DNA of 64,000 nt from Capra hircus (taxonomy: Eukaryota > Chordata > Mammalia > Artiodactyla > Bovidae). Where the stretch lies: assembly GCF_001704415.2 (NCBI RefSeq), contig NC_030814.1, positions 69,371,121 through 69,435,120 on the forward strand, given 5' to 3'. Positions within the stretch are counted from its first letter, which is position 1; the number at the start of each line of letters is the position of its first letter. Both the position numbers and the translations under genes were made by a program. The notes below the pieces were generated by a model. The model was given only the letters and a program-made list of their open reading frames with translations. It was not told where the DNA came from and searched no databases. Positions 45,641 to 58,649 of this stretch are shown here, piece by piece.

Positions 45641-46842
45641 CTAAATTTATTGTGAAAGACTAAATTTCCCTTTTACTTCTCTCTCTAATTACTTAAAATT
45701 ACTTTTGACTAAGTTTATTTCTAATGGGAATTTAAGAATTGACAGTGTGATAATTATTGAAGACCTTGGACATTTTTGTGCATAAATATTATCCTGGTTA
45801 ATGTGATTTTGATGTGGGTTTTTCTGCTGATTGTATACTGAAATCTGTTAAAATCATTATTATGAGGTGATATTCTAATTTATTATTCAATTCCTATCAA
45901 AGGACACTAAGTTTGTACTCCATGTTTTTGTTAAAAAATAATTATTTGGTGAACATTTCATATTATGATTTATTTTCCTTTTAGTGAAAATATCTAGTAT
46001 AGCACAAAGAAATTAGAAAGCTAATCTGGTAATTCTAACAAAATGGTTTACAAATGTATGGTGCCATTTTTTTATGAAAAGAGAACAACTTAAGTCTATA
46101 AGCCAGATATATAGCCTACTATATAAGGAAATAGTTAATTAATCTGAAGAACTAACATTAGAGATGTTGATTGCATCTAATGAGAAAAGCAGATTGTCTT
46201 CCTATTTTAAAGACAAACAGGGTTTATCATCCAAATTACTCATACACTCCAACATGAGGAACGTCTGTGGTTACGTTTTCTTCTCTCAGATCATTTTTAA
46301 CTTTAGAGTCGCTGATTTTACTTTAGTGTCACTTCAACAGCAATTTCTTTACTTCCCCATGAGCCTATTTTCTTTCCCAGTATTTATGTTTTTTATTGAT
46401 CACTAATTTAAGAAAAATAATAATCTATCTATCCTCTGTACATAAGACACAACTTTCTATACATAAGGCTCTGACTAGATACTAACTACAGAAACATCAA
46501 GGATTCTTTCTTTACTCAACCATCTTATTCATGCATTCCTTTCTCTCAGACTTCTATGGAATCCCTGGTCCTGAGTCCATCTCTATTGCTTGTGTCCCCA
46601 ACTGTTGTATTTATATACCATGTAACTCTGCTATAGAATTTTTTTTTAAGCTAAATGAAGTGGGAATTCATGATCATTAACCCACTGAGAATTTTCTACT
46701 TACAGAAAGTCTCTCATTCAGTTTAATTTCAGTGCCTTCATTATTTGAGCATCCTAGTGCCAAAACAGTGTTTTTGCAACTGAAACAAAGCAGAAATTAT
46801 TCATTCTCCAAGTGACATTGAGTTAGATTCAAAGGTACTCTT
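45641..46842. other. AT-rich intergenic sequence
   Basis: No gene or repeat recognised over 1.2 kb; an open frame at 46164-46406 has no domain I know. Confidence 0.4.
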
Positions 46843-47048
46843 GGGCTCCCCTGGTGGTTCAGATTGTAAGGAATCTACCTGCAATGCGGGAGACCTGGGT
46901 TCAATCCCTGGGTTGGGAAGATCCCCTGGAAGAGGGCTTGGCAACCCACTCCAGTATTATTACCTAGAGAATCCCCATGGACAGAGGAGCCTTGTGAGCT
47001 ACAGTCTGTGGGACTGCAATGAGTCAGACATGATTAAGCAAAGCACAA
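46843..47048 (+). mobile_element. Bov-tA SINE (sense)
   Basis: GGGCTCCCCTGGTGGTTCAG head, B box GGTTCAATCCC at about 46898, body CAACCCACTCCAGTATTATT, end GTCAGACATGATTAAGCAAA. Confidence 0.9.
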
Positions 47049-49618
47049 TCTTGTGCCCATATTGATGCTCCTTCTCTCAACTTGAAAAATTAAGCTCAGT
47101 TTTTCTGTTGATTTTCTTTATGTTGTTTCTGCACCTTTCAACGTAATGGTTTCTCAAAGCTTGGCAAGTTTCACTTTGTTGATTTCTTCTTAATCTTTAA
47201 TTCTGAAAAGTGCAAACTAAAACATGTACATATGATCTGATACTGCTGTTTTCCTCTCAAAATGTGGACATATTTTTAATTAGGAAGACCAATATATATT
47301 TTAACATCTGGAAGCCATGCATTCTGGTTTCATGATCATTATTGGTATTTTTATAATAAATCATAATTGTTAACAGTTCAAGACAAAATCTTCTTATTGT
47401 TTAATATGATTAAATTTAAAGCCAAAAATGCTCATATTCTCTAGTCTTATCTTATTGTAAAAATGGTCTGAAGCCATCTAATCCTAAACTGTATTATTGG
47501 GAAAATAAATAGCTATATTTTAACATAAAAATATGCTCATATAAATGTCAAGTCATTTAAACTTTCTAACAGACAACATGGAAGTTTCTCTCACTTTTAT
47601 GCACTTTGGACAAGGAAATCCCTCTTTATGAAGATCTATTGTAATAATAAGATTTTATTTTATTGAATACTATGATTTTATATTTCATTTTAAAAGTTAA
47701 TGTGTTAATAGCAGAAAATTGAATAAATAGCATAGGAAAGAACATCTCATAGAAAAAGTAGGCATTGGATTTATTTTTCTTTTGATTAAAAGTAAGGGGA
47801 GTAGTGTAAAAGAGAGAGGACAAAAGGTGTTGAAAAAGTGAACTAAAATATAATTTAAATTTAGGAGGTTAAGTTAATGATGAAGAACCAGCCAGGACAT
47901 CTAAGAAACCTGTCAAATACATATACACACCCCACAACATACACAGACATCATACACAGTGCATGCATACATGCACATCATATGCACCACATTACAACAC
48001 ACACACACACACAAACACACACTTTACATGTTCCTCACACCACTTTTCAGAAGGTATGTTTTGTAAATCAGTCTAGAGTTTCACAGATATCAAGAAAACA
48101 AGTCCTCAGTATTTCAAGTATAGTGGCATATGTTTACATGATTTTCTATTAATATTCTGGATCCAATTATTTTCCAAGGATCAGTTCCAGCCTCCAGCAC
48201 TTTATGAATAAAGATGCATGTAACTTTTATGACACATAGAAAATCTGAAGGGGGGACCACCAAAACTTTGGGCAAAATTTTAGTGATGAGAGGAAAAGGA
48301 AGAGAGTGATAAAAACAGATATAAAAATATTGTAAGAGAGAAGGTGATCAAATAAAAATGGCTATGGAAATCAATATGTAAAGAGAGAGAGAATTTCAAG
48401 TAAAGGAGGAAACAGCATAATGCATTTCAGAGATTATCCTATAGACACTAAAATCCTAATCTTAGCTTTGTGTATTAGAACACCCTTGCTGAATTATAAG
48501 AAAAAATTAAATATCAGAGTGGCAGGATAGGAAACTGGGTGAAATGAAATTAAGAGACAACTAAATTTCACATTCTTTCCATGTTTGGAATTAAAGCTTA
48601 AAGAAAACATGCAGTCATTTATGCTGAGCAGTGGTACATACAATTATTGATCTTGAGTATTATACAAACTACATCAGAAATGTAAATATACAGGTAGAAA
48701 TTAAGAATTGTAAAGGAAAAAAAGAAAAGAAGGTGAAAGTAAAAAAGAGAAAAGTAAAATAAATGGATGATTAGGAGGGAAATAGAGCATCAGACTATTG
48801 TGAGATAATAAAGAACATTGTGGGGTATAGAAGAATGAGGAATAAGAGCAATTTTCCATTTGTAACATAATGAGAAGTCTGTAACAGTTATCTCGTACAT
48901 GCTAAAAGACCATTTTAATATACTTTTGTTTGTCTCTGAGAGAGTTGGCAAAGATATATGGAGTTTTCCTCAATGATTTCTAATATTCTTCACCTTCATA
49001 GGGTTCATCTATTCCAGAATAGGTCATTTTCTGGAGGGTAAAATTATTGATTTCAAGTTCAAAAGATATGAGAAATGTCAATTTCATGCTGTTTTATAAA
49101 CAAACAGTTCTTGTCCTACTTTCAGGACACAACTGAAGAATCTAACTCAAAATTAATAACTTATGAGCTAGGTCAGGTTCGTCAAGTTTAAGGACAGTGC
49201 TGGTTTATGTTTCACCTGTTAAGGAGTGGAAAACATTGCCTGCAGCCCCGAGAACTAATTTCAAGGTAGTAAAGCAGACATTACAGTTTCTGCTCAGTGT
49301 GTGTGCTTCTGGAATGACCAGGATAAACTAACTAGAAAGTGTTCTTTTGTGTTTCTCTCATTCCCACAATGCTTGACTTTGATAATGAACTTTTCTCCCT
49401 TCAGGTTTATTTTTATCTTGGATTACTGTGTCATTTGTTCTACAGATAACGTTGATAACAATAAACCTTTAACCTATCATATTGATATACTTGTCCACAG
49501 TAATCATACATAATTGAAAAAAGTCTACAAGCTGTGTCCCAACAGACCAAAAATTTGCAAACTGTTTATAGTGCATGAAGTGGCCTAAAACAAGGAGGTA
49601 TCTAAGGGAGATCTGGGG
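47049..49618. other. AT-rich intergenic sequence with a CA repeat
   Basis: 2.5 kb without supportable genes. Contains a CA-rich block at 47918-48022 ending in (CA)n. Purine-rich stretches at 48240-48420 and 48710-48780. Confidence 0.4.
47996..48022. repeat. (CA)n microsatellite
   Basis: About thirteen CA units with one AAAC interruption at the end of a longer CA-rich tract. Confidence 0.9.
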
Positions 49619-49816
49619 TTTGGCAGGTGGTACTAGTGAAAAAGATTCACCTGCCAGTACAGGAGACACAGGAAACATGGATTCAGCCCCTGGGTCAGGA
49701 AGATCCCCCTGGAGAAGGAAATGGAAACCCTCTCCAGAATTCTTGCCTGGGAAATCTCATGGACAGAGGAGCCTAGTGGGGGTGCAAGAGTCAGACACGC
49801 CCGAGCACACACACAG
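49619..49816 (+). mobile_element. Bov-tA SINE, diverged (sense)
   Basis: TTTGGCAGGTGGTACTAGTG head, GGATTCAGCCCCTGG in place of the B box (about 49679), body CCCTCTCCAGAATTCTTGCC, end TCAGACACGCCCGAGCACAC. Confidence 0.8.
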
Positions 49817-50935
49817 GAGCTCTGAAATAAATAAAGTCTAAATTATACATCTATGCCCTATTTATGTATTATAATAACAACAAATCTGTCACTTTGGACA
49901 GGAGTAGGAGATAAGATACCGAGAATGCAAAAAAGAGGAAAATAGGCAGAAAATTAGTTGTACAGCATCTTACAGTCCTGATAATGTTTTAATTTAAAGT
50001 ATGGTCAATACGAAGAATAGCATTTATAGAAAAATACTGATGAGAGTGTTTTCCCACGTTTTTAGATTTCAAAATAATTTTAGTGAAGAAGAAAGTGAAA
50101 CTGAAAAAGCTAAGTAATTTGGGGATTTTCTTCAATACACAGATTTTGTTCAAAATAAAGTACGTGTTTTCAAGTTATAGGAAGCATCAGAACTGCAAAT
50201 AGTTTTCCCATAAACCTCCACATTCCCATTTCAAATCCCCGCCATGACCTTCCAACTCACAATGGTTTTGGTTGAACGTCTCTGTCCTGTTTATGTCAGC
50301 ATTGTTCCCTTTATGCTGTCTCCAACTTCAAGGGGAAAAAAGTGTCCTTGATGTCCTATGTCTCAGGCATTTCTTTTCCCAATAACGGACAAGGCTTTTA
50401 AAGAAGTTACAAGTGAAACTTCATAAAATACATGGGCTTCTCCCAGGATGTTTAAGCTGTACTATTTCTTAGATTCTAAAGCCTTGGAGACCCTAACTTT
50501 AACACTCACCTCAGATCTTAGAGTTGATGCCACTGTCTTGGTCATGGGTCTCATTAAAATAAACTCTCCAGCAACCCTTGCCTGCCATTCATTTGCTTCT
50601 AAAGCATGCAAAAATTTAAATTTAACTCTGTGTCCAATAATCTTCAAATTAAGTCTAGTAATCTCAGCTCAGTTTCAATGGAGAAGGACACTAGGACATT
50701 GTCCTCTAACTTAGAGATCAGTAACATAGTTTTTGTTTAAGCTCCTGAGATACTAAATGGCCCATTGATCTTTCCTCTACTGTCTCTCTTGATATAAGTC
50801 AATCTCCATTGAGGATAACTATTCTTCAGACTCTCAGTAATGCCCAACCATGTCAGGGCAAAAATGTCCCAAGAACTTTTAATTCTTGACATCTGTGGTA
50901 GTTCTCAAGGGATGTCAATGAACATATAAGAGTTG
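49817..50935. other. Intergenic sequence
   Basis: No gene supported. Overlapping open frames on both strands at 50448-50714 share the same DNA and have no recognised domain. Confidence 0.4.
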
Positions 50936-52283
50936 TGGTCAGTTTTCATTCCAATCCCAAAGAAAGGCAATGCCAAAGAATGCTCAAACTACCACACAAT
51001 TGCACTCATCTCACACGCTAGTAAAGTCATGCTCAAAATTCTCCAAGCAAGGCCTCAGCAATATGTGAACCATGAACTTCCTAATGTTCAAGCTGGTTTT
51101 AGAAAAGGCAGAGGAACCAGAAATCAAATTGCCAACATCTGCTGGATCATGGAAAAAGCAAGAGAGTTCCAGAAAAACATCTATTTCTGCTTTATTGACT
51201 ATGCCAAAGCCTCTGACTGTGTGGATCACAAGAAACTGTAGAAAATTCTGAAAAAGATGGGAATACCAGACCACCTGATCTGCCTCTTGAGAAACCTATA
51301 TGCAGGTCAGGAAGCAACAGTTAGAATTGGACATGGAACAACAGACTGGTTCCAAATACGAAAAGGAGTACATCAAGGCTATATATTGTCACCCTGTTTA
51401 TTTAAGTTATATGCAGAGTACATCATGAGAAATGCTGGACTGGAAGAAACACAAGCTGGAATCAAGATTGCCAGGAGAAATATCAATAACCTCAGATATA
51501 CAGATGACACCACCCTTATGGCAGAAAGTGAAGAGGAACTGAAAAGCTTCTTGGTGAAAGTGAAAGAGGAGAGTGAAAAAGTTGGCTTAAAGCTCCACAT
51601 TCAGAAAACGAAGATCATGGCATCTGGTCCCATCACTTCATGGCAAATAGATGGGGAAACAGTGGAAACAGTGTCAGACTTTATTTTTGGGGGCTCCAAA
51701 ATCACTGCAGATGGTGATTGCAGCCATGAAATTAAAAGACGCTTACTCCTTCGAAGAAAAGTTATGACCGACCTAGAGGGCATATTCAAAAGCAGAGACA
51801 TTAGTTTGCCGACTAAGTTCCGTCTAGTCAAGGTTAAGGTTTTTCCTATGGTCATGTATGGATGTGAGAGTTGGACGGTGAAGAAGGCTGAGCACCTAAG
51901 AATTGATGCTTTTGAACTGTGATGTTGGAGGAGACTCTTGAGAGTCTTTTGGACTGCAAGGATATCCAACCAGTCCATTCTGAAGGAGATCAGTCCTGGG
52001 TGTTATTTGGAAGGAATGATGCTAAAGCTGAAACTCCAGTACTTTGGCCACCTCATGTGAACAGTTGACTCATTGGAAAAGACTCTGATGCTGGGAGAGA
52101 TTGGGGGCAGAAGGAGAAGGGGACGACAGAGGATGAGATGGCTGGATGGCATCACTGACTCGATGGACATGAGTCTGAGTGAACTCCGGGAATTGGTGAT
52201 GGACAGGGGGGCCTGGAGTGCTGCGATTCATGGGGTCGCAAAGAGTCGGACATGACTGAGTGACTGAACTGAACTGAACTGAT
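50936..52283 (+). mobile_element. BovB LINE, 5'-truncated (sense)
   Basis: Starts at GGTCAGTTTTCATTCCAATC and ends with the (ACTGA)n tail at about 52283. RT sequence is open over most of its length (50933-51241, 51257-51922, 52073-52255), broken by a stop after HKKL near 51239 and another at 51920. The catalytic box reads YTDD. 'SWTVKKAEHLRIDAFEL' and GRQRMRWLDGITDSMD mark the C-terminal domain. Confidence 0.92.
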
Positions 52284-52614
52284 GGAACAGCATCATGATG
52301 AAACTCAGCAGGATCTTCTCCTTTGTTGTCGTAAACTGGGATATGTTTTGAGAGCCTGATCATGTAATGTTATCCTTGTCTTCTAGAGTAGACATGAAAT
52401 TATCTTCTTTTTTTCATTGTTTTGCTCCATGTCATGGTCTCTCTAGGTATCATGGATGACATACCCTCTGTGTTGCCTATATCTTGTTTGTGTTAAATAA
52501 CAAGCTCATGTTGTAACTTTCATATTCACCATGGAGTTGTTGCTTAGATTATACATTTATCCTCATAATTTCCTGATATCATGAGAGCCCCATGGACTCT
52601 AATCATATAAACTT
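52284..52614. other. Intergenic sequence
   Basis: Nothing recognisable between the BovB tail and the next LINE-1 piece. Confidence 0.4.
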
Positions 52615-52990
52615 CAGAAAAAAAAAAAAGACCTTTTTATTTCGTATTGGGATATAGTTGATTAACAAACAATGTAATAATTTCAGGTGAACAGTGAAGG
52701 GACTCAGACATACAAATACATGTATACATTCCACACGCTCCCCTCCCATCCAGGTTGCCACATAGCATTGGGCAGAGTTCCATGTGCTATACATTAGCTC
52801 CTTACTGATTATTCATTTTAAATACAGCAGCACATACATGCCCATCCCAAACTCTTCAACTATCCCTTCCCCTATCCTTCCCCCAGGCAACCATAAGCTT
52901 GTTCTCAAAGACTGTGAGTCTATTTCTGTTTTGAAAATAAGTTCAACTGTATCATTTCTTTTTAGGTTCCACATATAAGACATGTCATAC
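52615..52990 (-). mobile_element. Artiodactyl LINE-1 3' end (antisense)
   Basis: A(11) tract, then ATTGGGATATAGTTGATTAA, CCATGTGCTATACATTAG, GGCAACCATAAGCTTGTTCT, TTAGGTTCCACATATAAGAC: the reversed 3' UTR of an L1 family older than the bovine-specific one. Confidence 0.7.
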
Positions 52991-53002
52991 AATGCTTCTC
53001 AT

Positions 53003-53485
53003 TTGCTAAAAGACAAAGTCCACATAGTGAAACCTATGGTTTTTCTAGTAGCCATGAACAAACGTGAGAGTTGGACCATAAAGAAGGCTGAGGACTGGAG
53101 CACTGATGCTTCTGACTTGTGGTGCTGGAGAAGAATCTTGAGAGTCCCTTGGACAGCAAGGAGATCAACCAGTCAAACCTAAGGGAAATCATCCCTGAAT
53201 ATTCATTGGAAGGACTGATGCTAAAGCTGAATCTCCAATACTTTGGCCACCTGGCAAGAGGAATCAACTTATTGGAAAAGACCTGGATTCTGGGAAAGAT
53301 TGAAGATAAAAGAAGAGGGTGGCAGAGGATGAGAAATTGGATGTCATCACTGACTCAATGGACATGAGCTTCAACAAACTCCAGGATATAATGAAGAAAA
53401 GGGAATCCTTATGGACTTCAGTGCATGGGTTCACAAAGATGCAGACATGACTTTGCAACTGAACAACAACGAACAACAAAAAAAT
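53003..53485 (+). mobile_element. Diverged BovB 3' end (sense)
   Basis: RT C-terminal region: SWTIKKAEDWSTDASDLWCW and a broken GWQRMRNWMSS-type end, with a degenerate tail GCAACTGAACAACAACGAAC. Lower similarity than the other copies suggests an older insertion. Confidence 0.85.
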
Positions 53486-53489
53486 CCAC

Positions 53490-55980
53490 AAATAAAAGCT
53501 GGAGATGAAGTGGAGAGAAGGGAACCCTCCTACACAGCTGTTGGGAATGTCAATTGTGAATTAAATTGTGGTTCCACAGCAACTATGGAAAACAGTATGG
53601 TGGTCCCTCAAAAAACTGAAAATAGAGCTACCATATCGCCCTGCAACCTCACTCCTGGGCATATATTCAGAGAAAAAGATAATCTGAAAAGATACATGCA
53701 CCTCAGTGTTCACTGCAGTACTGTTTACAACAGCCAAAACATGGAATGACTATACAGTGGAAGTGAGAAATAGATTAAAGAGACTAATCTGATAGACAGA
53801 GTGCCTGATGAACTATGGATAAAGGCTTGTGACATTGTACGGAGAAGGAATCAAGACCATCTCCAAGAAAAAGAAATGCAAAAAAGTAAAATGGCTGTCT
53901 AAGGAGGCCTTACAAATACCTGTGAAAAGAAGGGAAGTGAAAAGCAAAGGAGAAAAGGAAAGATATACCCATTTGAATGCAAGTTCCAAAGAATAGCAAG
54001 GAGAAATAAGAAAGCCTTCCTCAGCGAACAATGCAAAGAAATAGAGGAAAACAACAGAATGGGAAAGACTAGAGATCTCTTCAAGAACATTAGAGATGCC
54101 AAGGGAGCATTTCATGCAAAGATGGGCTCAATAAAGGACAGAAATTGTAGAGACCTAACAGAAGCAGAAGATATTAATAAGAGGTGGCAAGAATACACAG
54201 AAGACCTGTACAAAAAAAGATCTTCACGACCAAGATAATCACGATGCTGTGATCACTCACCTAGAGCCAGACATCCTGGAATGTGAAGTCAAGTGGGCCT
54301 TAGGAAGCATCACTACAAACAAAGCTAGTGGAAGTGATGAAATTCTAGTTGAGCTATTTCAAATCCTAAAAGAGATGCTGTGAAAGTACTGCACTCAATG
54401 AGTCAGCAAATTTTGAAAACTCAGTAGTGGCCACAGAACTGGAAAAGGTCAGTTTTCATCACAGGGCCAAAGAAAGGCAATGCCAGAAAATGCTCATACT
54501 ACCACACAATTGCACTCATCTCACATGCTAGTAAAGTAATGCTCAGAATTCTCCAAGCCAGGCTTTACAATACGTGAACCATGAACTTCCAGATGTTCAA
54601 GTTGGTTTTAGAAAAGGCAGAGGAACCAGAGATCAAATTGCCAACATCCACTGGATCATGGAAAAAGCAAGAGAGTTCCAGAAAAACATCTATTTCTGCT
54701 TTATTAACTATGCCAAAACCTTGGACTGTGTGGATCACAATAAACTGTGAGAAATTTTGAAAGAGATGGGAATACCAGACCACCTGATCTGCCTCTTGAG
54801 AAACCTATATGCAGGTCAGGAAGCAACAGTTAGAATTGGACATGGAACAACAGACTGGTTCCAAATAGGAAAAAGAGTACATCAAGGCTGTATATTGTCA
54901 CCCTGTTTATTTAACTTACATGCAGAGTACATCATGAGAAACACTGGGCTGGAAGAAACACAAGCTGGAATCAAGACCTCCAGGAGAAATATCAATAACC
55001 TCAGATATACAGATGACACCACCCTTATGGCAGAAAGTGAAGAGGAACAAAACAGCCTCTTGATGAAAGTGAAAGAGGAGAGTAAAAACATTGGCTTAAA
55101 GCTCAACATTCAGAAAACTAAGATCTTGGCATCTGGTCCCATCACTTCATGAGAAATAGATGGGGAAACAGAGGAAACAATGGCTAGTTTTATTTTTCTG
55201 GGCTCCAGAATCACTGTAGATGGTGATTGCAGCCATGAAATTAAAAGATGCTTACTCCTTGGGAGGAAAGTTATGACCAACCTAGATAGCATATTGAAAA
55301 GCAGAGACATTACTTTGCCAACAAAGGTCTATCTACTCAAGGCTATCGTTTTTCCAGTGGTCATGTATGGATGTGAGAGTTGGACTATAAAGAAAGCTGA
55401 GTGCTGAAGAATTGATGCTTTTGAACTGTGGTTTGGAGAAGACCCTTGAGAGTCCCTTGGACTGTAAAGAGATCCAACCAGTCCATTCTAAAGGGTGTTT
55501 TATTAGAAAGACTGGGTATTTATTATTAGTCCTGAGTGTTTATTAGAAGGACTGATGTTGAAGCTGAAACTCCAATATTTTGGTCACCTGATGCAAAGAA
55601 CTGACTCATGAAGAGACCCTATCCTGGGAAATATTGAGGGCAGGTAGAGAAGGGGACAACAGAAGATGAAATGGTTGGATGGCATCACCGACACAATGGA
55701 CATGGTTTTGGGTGGACTCCAGGAGTTGGTGATGGACAGGGAGGCGTGGCGTCCTGTGGTTCATGGGGTCACAAAGAGTCGGACACAACTGAGCCCCTGA
55801 GCCAAACTGAAAACATGAAAGCAACTTAAATGTCCAGTGACAGAGGAAGGGATAAAGAAGATATGGTACATATATGAAATAGAATATTAATCAGCCATTA
55901 TAAAGAATGAAATAATGCCATTTGCTGCAACTTGGATGGACCTAGAGAGTGTCATACTGAGTAAAGTAAGTCATTATATG
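53490..55980 (+). mobile_element. Old LINE-1 ORF2 3' region (sense), split by BovB
   Basis: Left part 53490-53746 (GGAAAACAGTATGGTGGTCC, TACCATATCGCCCTGC, CTCCTGGGCATATATTCAG, ACAACAGCC) and right part 55810-55980 (AACTTAAATGTCCAGTGAC, AAGAAGATATGGTACATAT, TTGCTGCAACTTGGATGGAC) are consecutive in LINE-1. The 2-kb gap is a BovB copy. Confidence 0.85.
53747..55809 (+). mobile_element. BovB LINE, 5'-truncated (sense), inserted in LINE-1
   Basis: Flanked by AAAACATGGAA (53736-53746) and AAAACATGAAA (55810-55820), an 11-bp target-site duplication with one mismatch. Contains the linker (53813-54115, minus-strand shadows open), RT at 54757-55152 with catalytic YTDD, and the C-terminal region to 55809 with a partial duplication near 55500-55560 (TTTATTAG...TTTATTAGAAGGACTG). 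Many stops, so inactive. Confidence 0.92.
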
Positions 55981-56227
55981 AACTTTTGGATCAGCTTATC
56001 AATTTCCAAGTTACTTGGAATAATTTTGATAGACTTTAAGCTAGATCCATGAAAAGAACTTTGTCACGGACACAATATTGAGTACAGTCAGTATTAAGGG
56101 TCATATTTTTCTCCATCTTAACGGTTATTCTAAAATTTTCTCAGTGATGTTTACAATTTCAATACAATTTGTTATGAACATGTTTTGTTAAATCCATCAA
56201 TGAATTCTTCACTATGTCATCTGATCC
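55981..56227. other. Intergenic sequence
   Basis: Resembles diverged LINE-1 in part (ATTTTTCTCCATCTTAACGG) but not clearly enough to call. Confidence 0.3.
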
Positions 56228-56511
56228 TGTATTAGTTTGCTAGCACTGCCATAAGAAACTACCACAGACTGGATGACTTACACAACAGACACTTATTTTC
56301 TCAGTTCTGGAAGGTAGAAATCCCAAATCAAGGTGTAAGAATGCTGATTTCCTCTGAGTCCTCTCCCCTTGTCTAATATGTGATTACCATCTCTCCAACT
56401 CTTTCAACTCTCTGTATAAATCCCTCTGGTGTCTTTGGGTGTCCTAATTGCCTTTTTTTTTTTTTTTTTTTAAGAAACAGTGGTCAGATTGTATTAATAT
56501 TAGACCACCCT
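56228..56511 (+). mobile_element. MLT1-like MaLR LTR, 5' part (sense)
   Basis: TGTATTAGTTTGCTAGCACT, GCCATAAGAAACTACCACAG and CTCAGTTCTGGAAGGTAGAA match the start of MLT1-type LTRs. After a T(18) run at 56453-56471 it continues as CAGTGGTCAGATTGTATTAA with GACCACCCT before BovB takes over. The remainder of the LTR is not seen after the BovB. Confidence 0.55.
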
Positions 56512-57800
56512 CAAAATTCTCCATCCAGGCTTCAGCAATACGTGAACCATGAACTTCCTGATGTTCAAGCTGGTTTTAGAAAAGGCAGAGGAACCAGAAA
56601 TCAAATTGCCAACATCTACTGGATCATGGAAAAAGCAAGAGAGTTCCAGAAAAACATCTATTTCTGCTTTATTGACTATGCCAAAACTTTTGACTATGTG
56701 GATCACAAAAAAAACTGTGGAAAATTCTGAAAGAGATGGGAAAACCAGACCACCTGACCTGCCTCTTGAGAAACCTGTATGCAGGTCAGGAAGCAACAGT
56801 TAGAACTGGACATGGAACAACAGACTGGTTTCAAATAGCAAAAGGAGTACATCAAGGCTGTATATTGTCACCCTGCTTATTTAACTTCCATGCAGAGTAC
56901 ATCATGAGGAACGCTGGGCTCTAAGAAACACAAGCTGGAATCAAGATTGCCAGGAGAAATATCAATAACCTCAGATATGCAGATGACACCACCCTTATGG
57001 CAGAAACTGAAGAGAAACTAAAGAGCCTCTTGATGACAATGAAGAGGAACTAAAGAGCCTCTTGATGAAAGTGAAAGAGGAGAGTGAAACAGTTGGCTTA
57101 AAGCTTAACATTCAGAAAACGAATATCATGGCATCTGGCCCCACCACTTCATGGCAAATAGATGAGGAAACAGTGGAAACAGTGTCAGACTTTATTTTTT
57201 GGGGCTCCAAAATCACTGCAGATGGTGATTGCAGCCATGAAATTAAAAGACGCTTATTCCTTGGGAGGAAAGTTATGACCAACCTAAATAGCATATTGAA
57301 AAGCAGAGACATTACTTTGCCAACAAAGGTCCATCTAGTCAAGGCTATGGTTTTTCCAGTGGTCATATATGGATGTGAGAGTTGGACTGTGAGGAAAGAT
57401 GAGTGCCGAAGAATTGATGCTTTTGAACCGTGGTGTTGGAGAAGACTCCTGCGCGTCCCTTGGACTGCAAGGAGATCCAACAAGTTCATTCTAAAGGAGA
57501 TCAGTCCTGGGTGTTCAGTGGAAGGACTGATGCTGAGCCTGAAACTCCAATACTTTGGCCACCTCATGAGAAGAATTGACTCATTGGAAAAGACTCTGAT
57601 GCTGGGAGGGATTTGGTGCAGAAGGAGAAGGGGATGACAGAGGATGAGATGGCTGGATGGCATCACCAACTCGATGGACTTGAGTTTGAGTGAACTCCAG
57701 GAGTTGGTGATGGGCAGGGAGGCCTGGCAGGGAGGTTCTGGGATTCATGGGGTTGCAAAGAGTCAAACACGACTGAGCGACTGAACTGAACAGAACTGAA
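56512..57800 (+). mobile_element. BovB LINE, 5'-truncated (sense)
   Basis: Begins in the RT (CAAAATTCTCCATCCAGGC) and ends with GAGCGACTGAACTGAACAGA. RT pieces at 56380-56730, 56736-56924 and 57062-57637 (191 codons, including 'WCWRRLLRVPWTARRSN'). The catalytic box reads YADD (about 56977). A 29-bp imperfect duplication (57008-57036 and 57040-57068) and an A insertion at 56707-56714 break the frame. Confidence 0.92.
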
Positions 57801-58649
57801 ATAGTTAAGAAAGGGACAGTAATTTATCTTGATCCCACATGGTCTTCATTGACTTTAGTTCAAAATAATCCACATGCCTAAGTGGTACATCTTAGGGAAG
57901 CTTGATCTAAACCCCTAATGATAAATTTTTTTTAAATTAATGATGCTAAAATTTTTTATAGATGAAGGATTTTTTTAAAACGAAAAAAGAAATCCCCAAA
58001 TTATTTTTCAATAAATTAGAGTGCTTTGAAACAGATTTCTCAAACTTGAAGTTATATCCATTAATACTATCTTTATTAAAAAGAAGTTTGTCAAAATAAA
58101 CTGAAAGACTCAAAAAGTATTTAGCAGTGATTTAATACTTCCAATAATTTACCACCATGGGATAATTCTAAATAGCAATGTATTTTTTTCCTAAATAGAA
58201 TTTTTATAAATTACTGATTTGAAAAAAAGAACTAAAACAAATATCCAGAAATTAGGTATAACTGCTTGATAATACATCATGCAAATAATACTTAAGTTGT
58301 TTTCTAATCAACATAGAAGGAAATACTCAAGTTACCCAGTTCATTTTTGGTTATTTTCTTCACCTAACATTTAATCTTGCATGCAATATTATGCTAAACC
58401 AACTCACTCATTTATCCACACAAAAGCTGAACACTATTTCCTTGGTTTTGATATAATGAGGTGTGCACCAGAAGAGAGTGAGATGTTGAAGATACTATAC
58501 CAACTGCTTTTTTTTTAAGTTGGGACTCACTCATCAAAGCAGGAATGCTATTTGTCTCAGAAAATAGCAATTTGACTCATTAGAAATTTTGATCTTCGGA
58601 AATCCTCAAAAAGTACGATTAGAAATTTATTTATTATTTATTTAGCTCT
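57801..58649. other. AT-rich intergenic sequence
   Basis: No gene or repeat recognised. Confidence 0.4.

Noticed and set aside
45323..45644. Overlapping Pro/Arg-rich frames on both strands
   Set aside because: They fall in the GC-rich BovB 5' end; composition alone explains them.
53411..53749. 112-codon open frame
   Set aside because: It crosses from a BovB tail into LINE-1 ORF2 remnants; chance fusion.
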